Below, one piece after another: positions 61,452 through 64,000 of a stretch of 64,000 bases of DNA. Where the stretch lies: contig CANFHA010000003.1 of the NCBI GenBank assembly GCA_947446645.1, positions 186,001 to 250,000 on the forward strand, read 5' to 3'. Positions within the stretch are counted from its first letter, which is position 1. Each line of letters opens with the position of its first letter. This DNA comes from Chitinophagaceae bacterium. Its GTDB lineage: Bacteria; Bacteroidota; Bacteroidia; Chitinophagales; Chitinophagaceae. The position numbers and the translations under genes were made by a program. The notes beneath the pieces were generated by a model. The model saw only the letters and a list, made by a program, of their open reading frames with translations. It made no database searches and was not told the DNA's origin.

Positions 61452-62573
61452 TTACTCCGATAGCCTCAGGTTTATGCCATTGCCCTCGGTATTGCAGTCG
61501 TTCATTGTTATATCCAGTGTGTAAATTCCGGGCACAAATTCTTTAAGGTCTACCGCAGTTATGTTTCCATCAGTAATAGAATAATTGCTCACTTTTCCGT
61601 CATCGTCCGATATCGAAAAGCTCGTTGTAGTACCACATCCCTTTACAAACAGGTAGCGGTCTTTAGTTATGCTCAGCCTTATGTTCTGCATTGTGGTTAC
61701 ATTATTGCGGTCCACATGCGCGCACCAGGCCGAGCAAATGATCTTGTACATAAATGCAGACCCCTTGGTTTTTATGGAAATGGTGTCATAAAAGTTATAG
61801 GTGGCCGGCGTGGAAGCGTATTTTATGGTCAGTGCATAGGTATCACCCTTGCCTAGTTCTATAGGCATATCCACCGCTCCACCTTTTTTATTCAGCAGTT
61901 TTATATTGTTGCTGGCAATGATTTTTGTGATCGTTACATCAGTATCGGCTGATATCTTCACCACATGCTCCACCTCCGGCTTGTTCAGGAAATTTACGTT
62001 AAACACCGGTTCGGCATCAGAAATATGCAGCGGCTCAAAAGGGTAGTACCGCGTTATTTTGGTATTCGCAAACCCCGGCGGGTAAAATTCCTTTTTGAAA
62101 ACCTTATCCCCCGAATAAGTAAGATATACGCTGGAGTCGGCTTCGTAATTGGTGTAGTCATATTTTACAAGGCCGCCATCGGATCCATATTCTTTGCTCC
62201 ACAGCACTACGCCTTTGTCATACACCGTCGTTAAGGCTATCTTGCCTGTAGCCGAGTCATACACATTCCACACGCTGTCGTTTACTGACATGGAGTCTCC
62301 GGCATAAGTATAAGTCACTATACTCGCCCTGCTATTCTTATACTTGGCTTCAAGCCGTCCCACTGCGCCGCCCTCTCCGGGCTCAAAGTGCAGGCTGTCA
62401 TACTGCGCCAGCGACACGATCTTATAATATCCATCCTGTTCGGCACCATAAGTAGCTCGGTCATACCTCCAATACCCATATGGCTGCCCCCTGGCATTCA
62501 CCATGTTTTGCGCCATGCTTACAGTGGGCATTAGCATCAAGCATAAAATAGCACAGTATTTTTTTAGCGTCAT
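61452..62573 (-). CDS. Secreted protein of unknown function
   Basis: 373 residues. Signal peptide MTLKKYCAILCLMLMPTVSMA, then QNMVNARGQPYGYWRYDRAT, which resembles MORN-like toxin-antitoxin-independent YWxYxxGxKxG repeats (about 25-200, tyrosine-rich). A middle beta-sandwich-like part (about 190-290, EPVFNVNFLNKPEVEHVVKI, GDTYALTIKYA) recalls DUF1573-type Ig-like domains. The C-terminal 85 residues (IRLSITKDRYLFVKGCGTTT ... GIYTLDITMNDCN) form another small beta domain. There is no clear T9SS terminus. I do not recognise a function. Confidence 0.55.
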   Translation of the reverse strand: MTLKKYCAILCLMLMPTVSMAQNMVNARGQPYGYWRYDRATYGAEQDGYYKIVSLAQYDSLHFEPGEGGAVGRLEAKYKNSRASIVTYTYAGDSMSVNDSVWNVYDSATGKIALTTVYDKGVVLWSKEYGSDGGLVKYDYTNYEADSSVYLTYSGDKVFKKEFYPPGFANTKITRYYPFEPLHISDAEPVFNVNFLNKPEVEHVVKISADTDVTITKIIASNNIKLLNKKGGAVDMPIELGKGDTYALTIKYASTPATYNFYDTISIKTKGSAFMYKIICSAWCAHVDRNNVTTMQNIRLSITKDRYLFVKGCGTTTSFSISDDDGKVSNYSITDGNITAVDLKEFVPGIYTLDITMNDCNTEGNGINLRLSE

Positions 62574-62640
62574 TCGTAGTCTTAAAAAGTTAAAATTACT
62601 GCATTACATCATAAAGGGCATTATCGGGTTATGCTAAAAA

Positions 62641-62670
62641 GAAAAGGCCCTGCGCATGCAGAGCCTTTTC
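62641..62670 (-). terminator. Terminator of T9SS cargo gene
   Basis: GAAAAGGC (62641-62648) and GCCTTTTC (62663-62670), with inner TGC/GCA pairs, form a stem about 20 bp downstream of the gene ending at 62690; T residues follow on the minus strand. Confidence 0.7.
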
Positions 62671-62689
62671 TCAATACTTTTTAACTCAC

Positions 62690-63838
62690 TTATTCTTTAG
62701 TTATTCTTATCGTCTTTGTGTGTACGGCATCGGTATACCGCAGTATATAAACTCCTGCTGGTAGTCCTGTGGTATTTAGCGTCAATGCATTTGTGTTTGC
62801 ACTTACCGTCTTTACCACCTTACCAGATACGTCCATCAGGGTTACGTTGGCTGTTTCGTTTACTGTGCCGTTAATAGTTATGTTCAGCGCTTCTTTCACC
62901 GGGTTAGGATATACAGTAAGGCTAAATTCATTCGCGGCAACATTGCCTGCCTGTGTAGTGCTGGTGGCGGTGGTTGTAAAGGTTGTGCTTACCCAGGCTG
63001 ATAAGTTGCTGGGCGCACAGCTGTCGCGCACAAAAGCATAGTATACCGTTGATGGTGTTAATCCGCTTGCGCTGTAAGTAAGTGCTGTGATGGCTGTTCC
63101 AGATCCTGTTGGCGTTACAGATGAGGTGCTTACTACATATTCAGATCCTGAAGAGCCTGTTGGCTCAGCCCAGTTCAGCACTGCGCTGGTAGATGTTACA
63201 CTGCTGGCAGCGAGGCCGGTAGGTACACCACAGGAAAGCGTTACTCCCACTATTACTACAGTGTAGTCATGTACTTCGCCAAGTGTGGAGGTACCACCGC
63301 CAGTAAGGCTGTAGGACGGGCATGGAACAATGCTTGGATAAGTCGCATCTCCTGACGCTACGGCGCGCAGGCGATGGCTACCTGGGGCAGCTCCGCTCGG
63401 AATTGTTATGGTAATATTGGTTGTGCCACCCAGGGAAGCATAAGCGCCGCCGCCTACACTCTCTGTGCTGGGGTCAAAAGCGCTATCATCGTTGAGGTCT
63501 ATGAAAATTTGGATCCCCGTCGTTCCTACGCTCAGTGCACTTGTGGTTGTGGCAATGGTGTAAGATGTTGCTGCAGACAGGGTTACCGTCATGCTTGCGC
63601 TCATATCACGGTAGCTGGTCAGAGGGGGGAAACCGCTTACAGTTGAGCAGCCGGTAGCGGGGTCATTAATTGCCGAGCCGCCGTCACCGTTCAGCGCAAA
63701 ATCATTGATCTCGCTGCTCAGTGTGCAACCCTGGAAATAGGTGGGCGTGCAGTATTGTGCTTGCACATTTTTACCCGTTGTAAGTAATACTACAAAGCAG
63801 AGCAAAGCACATGCTTTTGAGCATAATAGTGTTTTCAT
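62690..63838 (-). CDS. T9SS-secreted protein with GEVED and fibronectin III domains
   Basis: 382 residues. Signal peptide about 1-27. Residues about 28-199 begin YCTPTYFQGCTLSSEINDF and end STLGEVHDYTVVI, the GEVED domain of Bacteroidota surface proteins. A fibronectin III domain covers about 203-292 (PTGLAASSVTSTSAVLNWAE). The last about 80 residues are a type A T9SS sorting domain (SLTVYPNPVKEALNITI ... LPAGVYILRY ... KTIRITKE), cleaved during export to the cell surface. It is short and has no catalytic domain, so adhesion or a structural role is likely. A terminator follows at 62641-62670. Confidence 0.87.
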   Translation of the reverse strand: MKTLLCSKACALLCFVVLLTTGKNVQAQYCTPTYFQGCTLSSEINDFALNGDGGSAINDPATGCSTVSGFPPLTSYRDMSASMTVTLSAATSYTIATTTSALSVGTTGIQIFIDLNDDSAFDPSTESVGGGAYASLGGTTNITITIPSGAAPGSHRLRAVASGDATYPSIVPCPSYSLTGGGTSTLGEVHDYTVVIVGVTLSCGVPTGLAASSVTSTSAVLNWAEPTGSSGSEYVVSTSSVTPTGSGTAITALTYSASGLTPSTVYYAFVRDSCAPSNLSAWVSTTFTTTATSTTQAGNVAANEFSLTVYPNPVKEALNITINGTVNETANVTLMDVSGKVVKTVSANTNALTLNTTGLPAGVYILRYTDAVHTKTIRITKE

Positions 63839-64000
63839 AAATTACTTGTTTTTTTGTTTAGAATGCAACAAAATATAACAATAACCTGAAATCACATAAC
63901 TGTTCCTGTAAACAGCTCAGGCCACATTCGCGGTTTCAAGAATAATTTTAATTCTGGGTTATACTTTTGGGATTACCTTTAAAACTATCAGCTGAAGTTG

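Overview
The window looks like a chromosomal segment of a Bacteroidota bacterium, most likely of the Chitinophagaceae/Chitinophagia type. Supporting signs are type IX secretion C-terminal domains (62690-63838 and a fragment at 43201-43428), a GldC-like gliding protein, an OstA-like LPS-transport protein, a TonB receptor with a carboxypeptidase-regulatory N-terminus, a 7TMR-DISM kinase, a kynurenine 3-monooxygenase, and promoters of the TTTG/TAnnTTTG class instead of Shine-Dalgarno-led starts. I see no rRNA or tRNA gene, prophage, insertion sequence or CRISPR array. Most of the window is ordinary housekeeping and envelope genes, with notable small-scale structure between and inside them.

Layout. 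1-5.5 kb: partial TPR/PD40 envelope protein, DUF2130 coiled-coil protein, TMTC-like glycosyltransferase with TPRs, glutathione peroxidase, and a secreted protein carrying two TonB-plug-like repeats but no barrel. 5.6-11 kb: two ParE-type toxin-antitoxin pairs (the second toxin has an in-frame stop) around an FdhF/YdeP molybdoenzyme, with fdhD and a DUF7009-like gene nearby. 11-14.3 kb: tandem secreted non-specific endonucleases. 14.3-25 kb: Nudix hydrolase, ABC exporter, OstA-like plus MlaD-like genes, acyltransferase, and a glycosyltransferase/LpxH-like phosphoesterase pair. 25-33 kb: scpB, M28 peptidase, a tandem pair of tiny lipoproteins, and a 7TMR-DISM histidine kinase whose signal peptide is split by a homopolymer frameshift. 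33-39 kb: prfA, Wzz-like and O-antigen-ligase-like genes, a MacB/LolD-type ATPase, and ispE with an in-frame palindromic insertion. 39-43.5 kb: TPR hybrid kinase, a membrane-tethered receiver, and a HisKA protein without an ATPase domain. 43.8-48.9 kb: lutB, polysaccharide deacetylase, SDR protein, L,D-transpeptidase. 49-57.7 kb: CtpA-type protease, pabA/trpG, cvpA, yqeY, gldC, rluA, ybeY, kynurenine monooxygenase, recJ. 57.7-64 kb: PepSY-like/YncE-like/TonB-receptor operon, a secreted unknown, and a T9SS cargo protein.

The genes do not form one obvious new defence or biosynthetic system. The most unusual signals are: (i) several families of short dispersed repeats at gene borders (a TTTGCG-rich element at 3' ends, an AAAATTCAAAA element directly upstream of three start codons, CCAATCAACC runs, and a triple AGGTGTCCCACACCT palindrome cluster); (ii) two places where repeat-like DNA appears to have been absorbed into reading frames (ostA-like and ispE); (iii) two apparent single-event gene lesions (toxin TGA, kinase signal peptide); and (iv) unusual two-component architectures at 39-43 kb. 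All calls come from reading the sequence and from knowledge of protein families; no database search was made.
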